Of a stretch of DNA of 55,407 bases, positions 23,818 through 31,895 are shown piece by piece (the stretch's first letter is position 1; each line of letters opens with the position of its first letter). Below the pieces are notes generated by a model. That model made no database searches and was not told the DNA's origin. It saw nothing but the letters and a program-made list of their open reading frames with translations. This DNA comes from Bacillota bacterium (GTDB lineage Bacteria > Bacillota > Clostridia > Christensenellales > Aristaeellaceae), in NCBI GenBank assembly GCA_023404345.1, contig JAEYCB010000070.1, positions 1 to 55,407 on the forward strand. Direction: 5' to 3'. Both the position numbers and the translations under genes were made by a program.

Positions 23818-24651
23818 TTATACTTCTTTCTTTACAGCCGACGGGGCAGCATCCAGATGCACGTTCAGATGTGGATAGGTCATGGAGATGCCGGCCTCAT
23901 CAAAGCGCATGCGCACATTTTCCACAATGGTAAAATACGCGTCCCAGTAGTCGGTCGCAGAGGTCCATACCCGCAGCACGTATTCGATGGAGCTGTCTCC
24001 ATAGCGGTTGACGGCAACGAAAGGCGCGGGGTCTTTGTGTACCTGCGGCAGGTCGGCGGCTTTGAGCAGCGCGGCCTTCACCGTATCGGTGGCATCGTCG
24101 TAGGAAGCGGTAAAAGTCAGATCTACCCGGCGGTCTGTGACGGCTGTATAATTGATGATTTTGGTGGCGGCAACTTCGCTGTTGGGCACGAAGATTTCCT
24201 TCTGATCCGGAGTGGCCAGCGTAGTATAGGTCATGCCGATTTCCTGAACGGTGCCAGATACCGTGCCCACTTCCACAAAATCGCCCACGCGGAAGGGACG
24301 GGTGGACAAAAGCATGAGACCTCCTGCCAGGTTGGACAGAGCGCCCTGCACCGCCAGAGAAATAGCCAGTGACGCCACGCTCAGCAGCGCGATCATGGAG
24401 CTTACGTCAATGCCCAAAGAACCTGCTACGATCAGGAAGATCAGAGCCCACATCAGGATGCGAAGGGCGGAACGCAGGAATTTTTCGATTGTTTTTTCCA
24501 ACTTGGAGCGGGCAAACAGCTTATCTGCTACCTTGAGCACGACGCGAGAAGCTGCATAGGCAATGACGAAAGTGATGATTGCGGGTGGCAGCTTTTCTAG
24601 AGTGAGGGAGGAGAAGAAATGCGTAATTTGTGCTGTATCCACAGATGGCAT
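23818..24651 (-). CDS. Small-conductance mechanosensitive channel (MscS family)
   Basis: Tension-gated channel that releases solutes on hypo-osmotic shock. The 277-residue protein has the minimal MscS plan: three N-terminal helices (about 20-40, 62-82 and the pore helix IALLSVASLAISLAVQGALSNLAGGLMLLSTRPF), then the beta domain (FRVGDFVEVGTVSGTVQEIGMTYTTLATPDQKEIFVPNSEV) and a C-terminal alpha/beta domain. The pore glycine/alanine packing pattern and the PNS motif are diagnostic. It is a single-gene unit with its own promoter, stop-to-terminator facing the sugar island. AAAGGGG lies about 11 bases before the ATG. Confidence 0.94.
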   Translation of the reverse strand: MPSVDTAQITHFFSSLTLEKLPPAIITFVIAYAASRVVLKVADKLFARSKLEKTIEKFLRSALRILMWALIFLIVAGSLGIDVSSMIALLSVASLAISLAVQGALSNLAGGLMLLSTRPFRVGDFVEVGTVSGTVQEIGMTYTTLATPDQKEIFVPNSEVAATKIINYTAVTDRRVDLTFTASYDDATDTVKAALLKAADLPQVHKDPAPFVAVNRYGDSSIEYVLRVWTSATDYWDAYFTIVENVRMRFDEAGISMTYPHLNVHLDAAPSAVKKEV

Positions 24652-24725
24652 AAATTGTACAGCCCCTTTCGTTCGACCCCGTCCCGGCGCGGAGATAGAG
24701 GCGCACCGGATCTATGTATATCCGA

Positions 24726-24754
24726 ATTATACCATATCGCGGGGAGGCTGGCAA
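24726..24754 (-). promoter_or_regulatory. Promoter of the MscS gene
   Basis: On the minus strand TTGCCA (24749-24754), a 17-bp spacer and TATAAT (24726-24731), about 75 bp before the start codon. Confidence 0.75.
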
Positions 24755-24818
24755 ACCAAAAGAGGAAAGGAAATCCAATGAAATTTGTATCCCCGACACC
24801 TTTCGACAAACACAGTCA

Positions 24819-24847
24819 TTGCAAAAACGCGAATCAGCGCGTATGCT
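24819..24847 (+). promoter_or_regulatory. Promoter candidate for the small gene upstream of htpG
   Basis: TTGCAA (24819-24824), a 17-bp spacer and TATGCT (24842-24847), 56 bp before the ATG at 24904. Confidence 0.55.
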
Positions 24848-24903
24848 GATGATGGATAAGAACTCTTGACGGTGTTTGTCCATCACAAAAGGAGGGATCA
24901 ACG

Positions 24904-25104
24904 ATGGCTAAACAGAACCTGACGGAATTCGCCTTTGTACGCATGCGCGCACAACAACTTTTTCAGGAGGGCATGACGGCCTGTGCCATCCGGCTGCTCA
25001 AACCTGTGGATGATGCGCAGGTCCGGCGCTTTGAGGCGGCAAGTGAACAGACAAGGACAGAAGAAATTCAGGAACAAAATTTTGTTAGCACTCATTTTAG
25101 GTGA
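24904..25104 (+). CDS. Small hypothetical protein ending in the CIRCE element
   Basis: A 66-residue soluble, helical-looking protein (AKQNLTEFAFVRMRAQQLFQEGMTACAIRLLKPVDDAQVRRFEAASEQTRTEEIQEQNF) with no family I recognise. An excellent ribosome site (AAAGGAGGG, five bases before ATG), a good upstream promoter and consistent composition argue that it is real. Its last codons and stop lie inside the CIRCE inverted repeat, which followed by TTTTTT is also its transcription terminator. Being directly in front of a heat-shock gene, it might be part of the stress response, but nothing in the sequence shows that. Confidence 0.6.
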   Translation: MAKQNLTEFAFVRMRAQQLFQEGMTACAIRLLKPVDDAQVRRFEAASEQTRTEEIQEQNFVSTHFR

Positions 25105-25111
25105 GTGCTAA
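25085..25111 (+). promoter_or_regulatory. CIRCE element (HrcA operator) upstream of htpG
   Basis: A perfect CIRCE: TTAGCACTC, nine bases, GAGTGCTAA. HrcA binds this element to repress class I heat-shock genes. Read as RNA it is a 9-bp hairpin followed directly by TTTTTT, so it also works as a terminator for the small gene at 24904. Confidence 0.95.
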
Positions 25112-25118
25112 TTTTTTG

Positions 25119-25147
25119 TTGCTTTTTTCCTTTTGCTCTGTTACAAT
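25119..25147 (+). promoter_or_regulatory. Promoter of htpG
   Basis: TTGCTT (25119-25124), a 17-bp spacer and TACAAT (25142-25147), starting eight bases after CIRCE and about 80 bp before the start codon. Confidence 0.7.
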
Positions 25148-25226
25148 AGAAGCCGCAGAGCGCTGCGCGCCTGCGCAACAGCATTTCGACCCGGCTGGCG
25201 GGCCGGTTTTTTCAGGAGGCAGTACC

Positions 25227-27104
25227 ATGACCAATCAACAGGGCAATATTTCCATCCATGCGCAGAACATCATGCCAATCATCAAGCGGTGGTTGTATTC
25301 CGACAAGGACATCTTTATCCGCGAGATGGTTTCCAACGGCTGCGACGCCATTACCAAGGAAAAGATGCTTCATCCCGGCCAGGAGGAGGACTGGCGTGTA
25401 ACTGTGACGCTGGATGCAGAGAAAGGCGAGCTGACCTTCAGCGACAACGGCATCGGCATGACCGCCGAAGAGGTGGAAAAGTACATTAACCAGGTGGCCT
25501 TCTCCGGTGCAGAGGAATTTCTCAAAAACTATGAAGGCGACGAAAAGGGCGGCATCATCGGACACTTTGGCCTGGGCTTTTATTCGGCGTTTATGGTGGC
25601 CGATCGTGTGACCCTTGAAACCCTCAGCGCAGCCGAGGGTGCGACATCCGTCAAGTGGACAAGCGAAGACGGCATGGCTTTTACCATGGAGGACGGCAGC
25701 CGCACTCAGCGCGGTACAGATGTAATTTTGCACATCAGTGAGGAGGAAAAGGAATTTCTTCAGGAATACCGCGTGCGCGAGGTACTCAGACGCTATTGTG
25801 GTTTTATGGCCACCCCCGTGTACTTTGACGTGGTAAAGAAAGAGGAGCCCGCCAATGAAGACCAGGAGGGCGAGGCGGCTGCCGAAAACAAAGAACCCAA
25901 GGGCCCGGAGCTGATTAACGCTACACCTGCGCTGTGGCTTAAGGCCCCCAAGGACTGCACCGACGAGGAATATAAAAAATTCTACCGCGACGTGTTCCAC
26001 ACCTTTGATGATCCGCTGTTCTACGTGCATTTGAACGTGGATTATCCCTTCAACCTCAAGGGCATCCTTTATTTCCCCAAGCTGACCAATGACTTTGGCA
26101 CCCGCGAAGGTGAAATCAAGCTGTTCAGTGGCCAGGTGTTCGTGGCTGACAACATCAAGGAGGTTATCCCTGAATTTCTGATGTTGCTCAAGGGCGTGAT
26201 TGATTGCCCCGACCTGCCGCTGAACGTAAGCCGCAGCTTTTTGCAGAATGACGGCTATGTGAAAAAGCTGTCTGCCTACATTACCCGCAAGGTGGCGGAC
26301 AAGCTGACCGGCCTGTTTAACACCGAGCGCGATAACTACCAGAAGTATTGGGATGACATCCATCCCTTCGTTAAGTATGGCTGCATGCGCGACGGTAAGT
26401 TCTTTGATCAGGTGAAGGATACCCTGCTCTATAAGACAACCAAGGGAGAATACCTCACGCTGAGCGAATACTTGTCTAAAAACGAAGGCAAGTTGGGCGG
26501 CAAAAAGGTGATCTACACCAACGATCCCACCCGTCAGAGCGCCAGCGTAGCCATGTATGACGCGGAGGGCGTCGACGTGGTGGTGATGGATGCGCTGATT
26601 GATCTGAACTTCCTGAGCTTTATGGAGTATTCCGCCGGGGTGGAGGGTCTGACCTTCGCCCGCGTGGACGCCGACAGCCAGACCTTCCAGAAGGAAATGA
26701 CCGAGGACGAAAAGAAGCAGAGCGAAGAAGACGAGAAGAAGCTGGCTGACGTATTCCACAAGGCTACCGGCAAGGAGGACCTCGCTGTCAAGCTGGCTTC
26801 CCTCAAGGATGAAAGCCTGCCTGCCATGCTCACGCAGGAGGAGCAGGGCCGCCGTTTCAGCGAAATGAGCCGCATTTACGGTCAGGACTTTAAGCTGCCC
26901 GAAACCCACACGCTGGTGCTCAACGCCGCCAATCCGGTGGTCAAGAGCCTGCTCAGCGGGGATGCGGACGAAGATACGCAGGGACTCATCGCTGCCCAGC
27001 TCTACGACCTGGCGCGTATGAGCACCCGTCCCCTGGAAAAAGGAGAGGTTACGGCCTTCCTCAGCCGCAGCAACAAGCTGCTGGAGCTTCTGAGCAGGCG
27101 TTAA
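25227..27104 (+). CDS. htpG: Molecular chaperone HtpG (Hsp90)
   Basis: ATP-dependent chaperone of the Hsp90 family, 625 residues, the usual bacterial length. The GHKL ATPase motifs are present: EMVSNGCDAITK (Mg-binding Asn in an Firmicutes-type variant of ELISNASDA), FSDNGIGMT (adenine-binding Asp) and GIIGHFGLGFYSAF (lid/glycine loop). The middle domain has DLPLNVSRSFLQND, containing the catalytic arginine segment. The ATG at 25227 follows CAGGAGG by seven bases; the in-frame region before it is untranslated leader. Control by CIRCE/HrcA is indicated by the perfect operator just upstream of its promoter. A terminator lies downstream. Confidence 0.97.
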   Translation: MTNQQGNISIHAQNIMPIIKRWLYSDKDIFIREMVSNGCDAITKEKMLHPGQEEDWRVTVTLDAEKGELTFSDNGIGMTAEEVEKYINQVAFSGAEEFLKNYEGDEKGGIIGHFGLGFYSAFMVADRVTLETLSAAEGATSVKWTSEDGMAFTMEDGSRTQRGTDVILHISEEEKEFLQEYRVREVLRRYCGFMATPVYFDVVKKEEPANEDQEGEAAAENKEPKGPELINATPALWLKAPKDCTDEEYKKFYRDVFHTFDDPLFYVHLNVDYPFNLKGILYFPKLTNDFGTREGEIKLFSGQVFVADNIKEVIPEFLMLLKGVIDCPDLPLNVSRSFLQNDGYVKKLSAYITRKVADKLTGLFNTERDNYQKYWDDIHPFVKYGCMRDGKFFDQVKDTLLYKTTKGEYLTLSEYLSKNEGKLGGKKVIYTNDPTRQSASVAMYDAEGVDVVVMDALIDLNFLSFMEYSAGVEGLTFARVDADSQTFQKEMTEDEKKQSEEDEKKLADVFHKATGKEDLAVKLASLKDESLPAMLTQEEQGRRFSEMSRIYGQDFKLPETHTLVLNAANPVVKSLLSGDADEDTQGLIAAQLYDLARMSTRPLEKGEVTAFLSRSNKLLELLSRR

Positions 27105-27159
27105 CAAACATGTAACATTTTGCCCGGAAAAAGCAGGGTTTTCTGCTGCGGGCGCGTAT

Positions 27160-27218
27160 ACCTTGTATGGAGGGTTTTGCGGGTCTGGTGCCTGCAGCCC
27201 CCATACAGGGTTTTTTTA
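27160..27218 (+). terminator. Terminator downstream of htpG
   Basis: CCTTGTATGG pairs with CCATACAGGG across a long, partly structured loop and is followed by TTTTTTT. Confidence 0.65.
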
Positions 27219-27265
27219 TAGAATTGATAAAACAGGGCCGTTCCCGGCGGCCGGAGGAGGCACAG

Positions 27266-28195
27266 ATGGTGAAGCGAATTTTGTGCTGGCTGGCGGCGGT
27301 GACGCTGCTGCTTACAGGCATCACGACTGGTGCGCTGGCGGATACGCCGCGCGAGATCTATCCATTGGATTACGATACGTTGCCAGAACCACGCGCGGGC
27401 CAGTACCATTACCTAATGGCCTGTGTAGACACATGGGAAGGCAGCGCCAAAAATCTTGGCAACACCGACGGCGTACTTATGGTCACGCTGGATGTGGATG
27501 CCAAGCGTGTGCTGCTAACGACCTTTACACGCGAAATGCTGGTCAAGCGGCCGGACGGGGGTATCGGGCGCTTTACCTACATCGCCAAAAACTACGGGCC
27601 TGAAGCTCTGTGTGAGACTGTCAGCACGCATTTTGGCACGAAGGTAGATAAGTACATTATCTTCAGTATGGACAATGTGCAGACCATCATTGATGCCATG
27701 GGCGGCGTGTACATTACCGTGACCGATGCGGAAGCTGATTATCTCAACCGATACCGCATTGCCCGCGATGCCACTACTCCCAGCATGGACAAGGCGGGCA
27801 CCTATTTGTTCACCGGGCATGCGGCAGTGATTTATATGCGTATCCGAAAGGTGGGCGGGGATGGCGATTCGGGACGCACGCGGCGTATTCGCACGGTGCT
27901 GAGCACACTGGCGGGCAAGTATGCGCAGGCATCATTGGATGACGCATTGCAGCTGATTACTACGGTATCGGAAAACATTGTAACTACCAACATGAGCATG
28001 GCGGACTTGCTGGAGGCGGCAGGCTATGCCCTGGAACTGCGCGGCGTGGAGCCGGAGGGCATCCAGATGCCGCCGGATGAAGCCATGCAGGCCATTACCT
28101 ACGCGGGAATGGCCACAAGGCAAGTGGATTTTGAATACAGCCGTCAGGTACTCAGCGAGTTTTTGGAAAGCCAGAGCTTTGACGTGGTGGAATAG
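27266..28195 (+). CDS. LytR-CpsA-Psr (LCP) family protein
   Basis: LCP proteins move polyprenyl-linked glycopolymers onto peptidoglycan. This 309-residue protein starts with a signal peptide or anchor (MVKRILCWLAAVTLLLTGITTGALA), then shows the LCP core: TDGVLMVTLDVDAKRVLLTTFTREMLV, corresponding to the D-S-I-x-V...S-I-P-R-D region, DKYIIFSMDNVQTIIDAMGGVYI, and HAAVIYMRIRKVGGDGDSGRTRRIRTVLSTL, matching the AL-x-Y-x-R-x-R...D-x-x-R-x-x-R-Q motif. The canonical SIPRDT has become TFTREML, so the lipid phosphate-binding arginine is kept but the Asp is replaced by Glu. ATG 27266 follows GGAGGAGG. It is a lone gene between terminators. Confidence 0.88.
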   Translation: MVKRILCWLAAVTLLLTGITTGALADTPREIYPLDYDTLPEPRAGQYHYLMACVDTWEGSAKNLGNTDGVLMVTLDVDAKRVLLTTFTREMLVKRPDGGIGRFTYIAKNYGPEALCETVSTHFGTKVDKYIIFSMDNVQTIIDAMGGVYITVTDAEADYLNRYRIARDATTPSMDKAGTYLFTGHAAVIYMRIRKVGGDGDSGRTRRIRTVLSTLAGKYAQASLDDALQLITTVSENIVTTNMSMADLLEAAGYALELRGVEPEGIQMPPDEAMQAITYAGMATRQVDFEYSRQVLSEFLESQSFDVVE

Positions 28196-28287
28196 GCAGG
28201 AGCACCCGGGCAACTATTGCCTGTCTTGGTGGCGTTTGTACCGTCCCGGAATAGCGAAGCCTCTCCACCGGAGAAAGTTACATAGAC

Positions 28288-28327
28288 AACCTGCACTTGT
28301 GCACAATGCGCAAGTGCGGGTTGCTTT
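28288..28327. terminator. Bidirectional terminator between LCP gene and lipoprotein gene
   Basis: AACCTGCACTTG and CAAGTGCGGGTT form a stem with a 10-base loop and end in GCTTT on the plus strand. The two convergent genes end on either side. Confidence 0.6.
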
Positions 28328-28329
28328 GG

Positions 28330-28986
28330 TTATCGGCCTTCAAACTGAACGTCAGCGTTTCCATTGTTTACATCGATTATAAGCACCTGCTCGCCTGTTT
28401 CCTTTTTTGTGGGAAGGGAGCTTTCGCCTTTCTTGACGTTGCAGGTGATGGCGTAATCCTCGAAGCATCCGGCCAATACGCCATCTATGTTTCCGTTCTT
28501 TGTGGAGAGGGACAGATCACCCGAAACATCCAGCCGTTCAAACGTTAGATTGCCACCGTTGGCATAGGCATTGAGGTCTCCGGCGATGGAAACGCGGCCA
28601 AAGCAGACATCGGCGTTAGTGGTGGAAATCGTAAGGGCCCGGAGCGAGTATGGCAAACGAAGCGTGATCACACGCATAGCCGCGTCAGGTTTGGTGCCAA
28701 TATAGTCGCGCCACTCCTTGGAGGGAGTATAGTTGACGGTGAGAATGCCGTCGGTTAATTCAATCGCATATCGCTCAGTTTCGTTTTGAAAGTAGTCCAG
28801 GTGTACCTGATCATCCTCTGAGGGCAATATCTCTATCCGCCGGTCGCGTACATCCATTATGATCTCCCGCACCTGACCGGTACTGTAACTACCGGCAACA
28901 TAGGGGTCATTGGCACGGCCGGCGCAACCGGTGGCCAGCAAGGCGGCAAAAGCCAGCAGAAGGACGATAGAAATTCGTTTTGACAT
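28330..28986 (-). CDS. DUF4097-type beta-helix lipoprotein
   Basis: A 218-residue secreted lipoprotein. The signal peptide ends in the lipobox LLATGC, and the mature part is a run of short strands (IIMDVRDRRIEILPSEDDQVHLDYFQNE, RVITLRLPYSLRALTISTTNADVCFGRVSIAGDLNAYANGGNLTFERLDVSGDLSLSTKNGNIDG) typical of DUF4097/DUF4098 putative adhesin repeats, which fold into a beta-helix or roll. Function in the family is not established; many members sit beside regulators of envelope stress. GAGGTGG precedes the ATG at 28986 by seven bases. It is driven by a promoter with MerR-type geometry and the MerR regulator is its divergent neighbour. Confidence 0.85.
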   Translation of the reverse strand: MSKRISIVLLLAFAALLATGCAGRANDPYVAGSYSTGQVREIIMDVRDRRIEILPSEDDQVHLDYFQNETERYAIELTDGILTVNYTPSKEWRDYIGTKPDAAMRVITLRLPYSLRALTISTTNADVCFGRVSIAGDLNAYANGGNLTFERLDVSGDLSLSTKNGNIDGVLAGCFEDYAITCNVKKGESSLPTKKETGEQVLIIDVNNGNADVQFEGR

Positions 28987-29075
28987 AAAGATCCACCTCA
29001 TTTTGGACCAGCGGAGAGGTTTCGCCGGTACGGACTCATGAACCTTGCATCAATGCGTGATTCATGGTATGATGA

Positions 29076-29106
29076 AGTATAATCTTTTGTGTAACACAAA
29101 AGTCAA
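29076..29106 (-). promoter_or_regulatory. MerR-type promoter (19-bp spacer) for the DUF4097 lipoprotein
   Basis: On the minus strand TTGACT (29101-29106) and TATACT (29076-29081) are 19 bp apart, the over-long spacing MerR-family activators correct by twisting DNA. The palindrome CTTTTGTGT-A-ACACAAAAG (29084-29102) fills the spacer, exactly where MerR proteins bind. A plus-strand TATAAT (29078-29083) for the regulator overlaps it, so binding could repress merR and activate the lipoprotein. Confidence 0.75.
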
Positions 29107-29115
29107 GGGGGAAAG

Positions 29116-29898
29116 ATGAAAAAGGAGTATTCTGTGAGCGAGGCAGCCAGAGCTGCCCATATGACAAGCGAAACGCTTCGCCATTATGATCGCATCGGAT
29201 TGGTACGCCCCAGCCGAAGGGACGAGAACACCCAATACCGATACTATACAGAAGAGGACATTGTGCGGCTGTGCATGGTACACGCCCTGCAGCAGATGGA
29301 TCTGCCGCTGGCAAAAATCAAAGAGGTACTTGCATATGACGATCCTGCGCAAATCGCAGCATTTTTTACGCAGGCAGAGCACATGGCTGATGAGAAGATT
29401 GCCGCATTGGAAAGCAGTCGGGAACGGATTCGCCGCGCCAGGGCAGAATACGAAGGCAAACGGAACAAAGAAAAGGATGCACAGGGTGCATTTGTACGAA
29501 TCCTTCCGTCCCGCGTGATTTTGCTGTCCAGCAGCCCGGAAGGGCCCGCGGTGGATACGCTATGGAACTATTTAAGCAGGTTTTATGCCCAGCTTCCGCA
29601 GCCGGTCCAGGAGCGTTTCGCATTTGAAAACCAGGCAGGCATATATGCCCAAGCACAGGAAGAACGGATGTTTGCCGTATGCATCCGGTATACGCGGGCA
29701 GATGGGCTCAAAACCTTACCGGAGGGGGAATATCTTTGCGCCGAGTGCACCGAGGCAAACCGTAAGAAAACCGTACGGGCACTGATGCGTACGGCACGCG
29801 AACGCACCGGAATGACCCCGACGTTTTCGCTTGCGCTGGTTATGGTGACGGGCATTTTGCAATGGCGGTATGAGGTTCAGGTGTATCTGGGCAAGTGA
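29116..29898 (+). CDS. MerR-family transcriptional regulator
   Basis: A 260-residue one-component regulator. The winged helix-turn-helix is clear (YSVSEAARAAHMTSETLRHYDRIGLVRPSRRDENTQYRYYTEEDIVRLCMVHALQQMDLPLAKIKEVL, about 4-72), followed by the dimer coiled coil (FFTQAEHMADEKIAALESSRERIRRARAEYEGKRN). The C-terminal ~150 residues resemble the GyrI-like/BmrR-type effector module, with RYTRADGLKTLPEGEYLCAECT, so a small organic ligand is likely rather than a metal. AAGGGGGAAAG precedes the ATG. It is divergent from the DUF4097 lipoprotein and shares the palindromic operator at 29084. Confidence 0.92.
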   Translation: MKKEYSVSEAARAAHMTSETLRHYDRIGLVRPSRRDENTQYRYYTEEDIVRLCMVHALQQMDLPLAKIKEVLAYDDPAQIAAFFTQAEHMADEKIAALESSRERIRRARAEYEGKRNKEKDAQGAFVRILPSRVILLSSSPEGPAVDTLWNYLSRFYAQLPQPVQERFAFENQAGIYAQAQEERMFAVCIRYTRADGLKTLPEGEYLCAECTEANRKKTVRALMRTARERTGMTPTFSLALVMVTGILQWRYEVQVYLGK

Positions 29899-29910
29899 AT
29901 AAAGCGTAAA

Positions 29911-29941
29911 AAGCCCGATGGTTCTTTGACCATCGGGCTTT
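29911..29941. terminator. Bidirectional terminator between merR and yebC
   Basis: AAAGCCCGATGGTTC pairs with GACCATCGGGCTTT around a short loop; the AAAA/TTTT flanks serve both converging genes. Confidence 0.85.
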
Positions 29942-29955
29942 GAATGGCATGTGGC

Positions 29956-30702
29956 TTACTCCTCGTCCGGCTCTTCGGGCAACTCGGCGTTGTGCCAGAC
30001 GTTTTGCACGTCGTCGTTATCCTCCAGCATTTCCAGCAGCTTTTGCACCTTTTGCAGGGTGTCCTCATCGACGGGGGCAACGGTGTTCTGCGGGATCATC
30101 TGCACCTCGGCGCTGAGGAAGCTAAGGCCCTGAGCCTCCAGCTTTTCGCGCACGGTAGAGAATTCGTTGGGATCGGTGGTGACTTCAAAGGCGTCATCCA
30201 TGGTCTGCATGTCCTCGGCGCCTGCGTCCAGCACGGTCATCATCATTTCGTCCTCATCCGAATCGGGGGTACGCTCGATGACAAGCACGCCTTTTTTGTC
30301 AAACATGAAGCTCACGCTGCCGGTTACGCCAAGCGAGCCACCGTTTTTGGCAAAGCAGTGACGCACGTCGCTGGCGGTGCGGTTGCGGCTGTCGGTAATG
30401 GTTTCTACAATGACAGCCACGCCGCCGGGGGCATAGCCCTCGTAGGTGATTTCTTCGTAATCGACATTGCCCAGTTCACCTGCGGCCTTTTTAATGGAAC
30501 GCTGGATGTTGTCGTTGGGCATATTGTTGCTCTTGGCCTTGGCGATGACGTCGCGCAGCTTGGAGTTGCTGTCCGGGTTGCTGCCGCCTTCGCGCACCGC
30601 GATGGCGATTTCACGCCCGATCTTGGTAAAAATTTTACCGCGAAGAGCGTCCGTCTTGCCTTTCTTGATTTTAATGTTAGCCCATTTGCTGTGTCCGGAC
30701 AT
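29956..30702 (-). CDS. YebC/PmpR family protein
   Basis: Widely conserved 248-residue protein. The opening SGHSKWANIKIKKGKTDALRGKIFTKIGREIAIAVREGG is the near-invariant YebC signature; GNVDYEEITYEGYAPGGVAVIVETITDSRNRTASDVRHCFAKNGGSLG and the acidic C-terminus complete the three-domain fold. Members have been described as transcription regulators and more recently as ribosome-associated factors that relieve stalling at proline runs in the YebC group; both roles come from other organisms. A monocistronic unit with its own promoter and a leader of about 80 nt. Confidence 0.96.
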   Translation of the reverse strand: MSGHSKWANIKIKKGKTDALRGKIFTKIGREIAIAVREGGSNPDSNSKLRDVIAKAKSNNMPNDNIQRSIKKAAGELGNVDYEEITYEGYAPGGVAVIVETITDSRNRTASDVRHCFAKNGGSLGVTGSVSFMFDKKGVLVIERTPDSDEDEMMMTVLDAGAEDMQTMDDAFEVTTDPNEFSTVREKLEAQGLSFLSAEVQMIPQNTVAPVDEDTLQKVQKLLEMLEDNDDVQNVWHNAELPEEPDEE

Positions 30703-30785
30703 CGTATCAGCCTTTCTGTATCGAATCAGGGTGGAAGAAGGCCCCGGTGGGCACTAACCTCCTGTTATGCCGTATGCGGCTTATT

Positions 30786-30814
30786 ATTATAGCACATATT
30801 GGACCTGCGGTCAA
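30786..30814 (-). promoter_or_regulatory. Promoter of yebC
   Basis: On the minus strand TTGACC (30809-30814), a 17-bp spacer and TATAAT (30786-30791). Confidence 0.85.
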
Positions 30815-30855
30815 ATAAAAGGAGCCGGACGCGGAAATGTCCGCATCCGGTTCAA
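30815..30855 (-). terminator. Terminator after the Thr/Pro-rich lipoprotein gene
   Basis: Read leftward, GAACCGGATGCGGA pairs with TCCGCGTCCGGCTCC around a small loop, followed by TTTTATTTG. It abuts the -35 box of yebC. Confidence 0.75.
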
Positions 30856-30864
30856 AAGGGTGAC

Positions 30865-31779
30865 TCAATACATGATTTTCATGCTGCCGCGGATTTCGCC
30901 GAACACATCAATAAAATCTTCACGGAAGCCGGCGGGGAAGAGGATCTCCAGACCGTAGAGCGTGCGGTCGATACATACATACTGGATACGCCCGCCAATT
31001 TCCACACCGTCGGAACGGGTGGCGGTATAGTTGGCGTATACGCCCAGGCTGCCCATCATATAACGGGTAGCGGTGTAACTGGGCTTGAAGGAGGAAATGT
31101 CACTGGCACCACCGATGACATCCAGCCGCTCCTTTACCAGCGATTCCAGATCGCTCTGGTTATAGTTGGAGGTGACGGTCTGCGCGCTGATGGTGATGAC
31201 ACACTGCTGCCCATCTTTGATTTGGGATTCGGGCTCGCGCAGAATAAAGGTCTGCGCCTGGCTTTCATCTACCAGCCAGCCTGCGGGAGCCTTGAAACTC
31301 ACGCCCACGGAAGCCGCACTGTAATCGCCGTAGGTAAAGCTAAGCGACGGCCGGGGGGTGGGAGTGGGCATGTCGATGGGATCCAGTGGGATGGGAGTGC
31401 TGCCCGCGTAGGGGTAGACCGTACCTGTCGGCTGTGGAACATAGAGATCACTGCCATCATCCAGCTCGGGGTCGATGTAGTTTTCCTCGTTCATAGCATC
31501 CTGCTCGGTGAAGTTTTCTTCCAGCACCACATCATAGGGGTTGGTATCAAAGATGCTCTGCGGGGCAGAAGAGTCCGCCATGCCGGAACCGCTGCTACCA
31601 TCCGCTACGGATGGGTCGGCCTCGGGCTCCAAAACGATGGGCTCAGGAGTAGGGCTGGCTGGACCCAGGGCCTGCGTCACCTCCGGGAACTGCTCGGTGG
31701 TGGATGGCTGGCCGGAGCAGCTGCTCAGGGTAAGTACGGCCAGCAACAGGCAGAGCAGGAGTTTCCATAGGCGTTTCAT
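30865..31779 (-). CDS. Secreted lipoprotein with Pro/Thr-rich linker
   Basis: A 304-residue lipoprotein of unknown function. MKRLWKLLLCLLLAVLTLSSC is a lipoprotein signal peptide with lipobox LSSC. A disordered acidic and Pro/Thr-rich region (about 22-150, with segments such as PASPTPEPIVLEPEAD and PIPLDPIDMPTPTPRPS) leads to a compact C-terminal domain (about 155-304) starting SFTYGDYSAASVGVSFKAPAGWLVDESQAQTFILRE, which resembles the PsbP/DUF1795-like fold seen in many Bacillota lipoproteins. The ATG at 31779 follows TTGGAGGG; the codon at 31794 has no such site. It is transcribed alone from the promoter at 31866. Confidence 0.82.
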   Translation of the reverse strand: MKRLWKLLLCLLLAVLTLSSCSGQPSTTEQFPEVTQALGPASPTPEPIVLEPEADPSVADGSSGSGMADSSAPQSIFDTNPYDVVLEENFTEQDAMNEENYIDPELDDGSDLYVPQPTGTVYPYAGSTPIPLDPIDMPTPTPRPSLSFTYGDYSAASVGVSFKAPAGWLVDESQAQTFILREPESQIKDGQQCVITISAQTVTSNYNQSDLESLVKERLDVIGGASDISSFKPSYTATRYMMGSLGVYANYTATRSDGVEIGGRIQYVCIDRTLYGLEILFPAGFREDFIDVFGEIRGSMKIMY

Positions 31780-31865
31780 GACTGTTCCCTCCAAATTGAC
31801 GGGCTTTGCCGTCCATGTCCAAAAAGAGACGATTAACGATGGGGGAGAAATTCATTCGTCATGGT

Positions 31866-31895
31866 ATTGTAACATTTTTACGGGCAGTCCGTCAA
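31866..31895 (-). promoter_or_regulatory. Promoter of the Thr/Pro-rich lipoprotein
   Basis: On the minus strand TTGACG (31890-31895), an 18-bp spacer and TACAAT (31866-31871). The -35 overlaps the stop codon of the yhaM-like gene. Confidence 0.65.

Noticed and set aside
25212..27107. A 631-codon open frame opposite htpG
   Set aside because: It mirrors the htpG gene and has no recognisable features or initiation signal.
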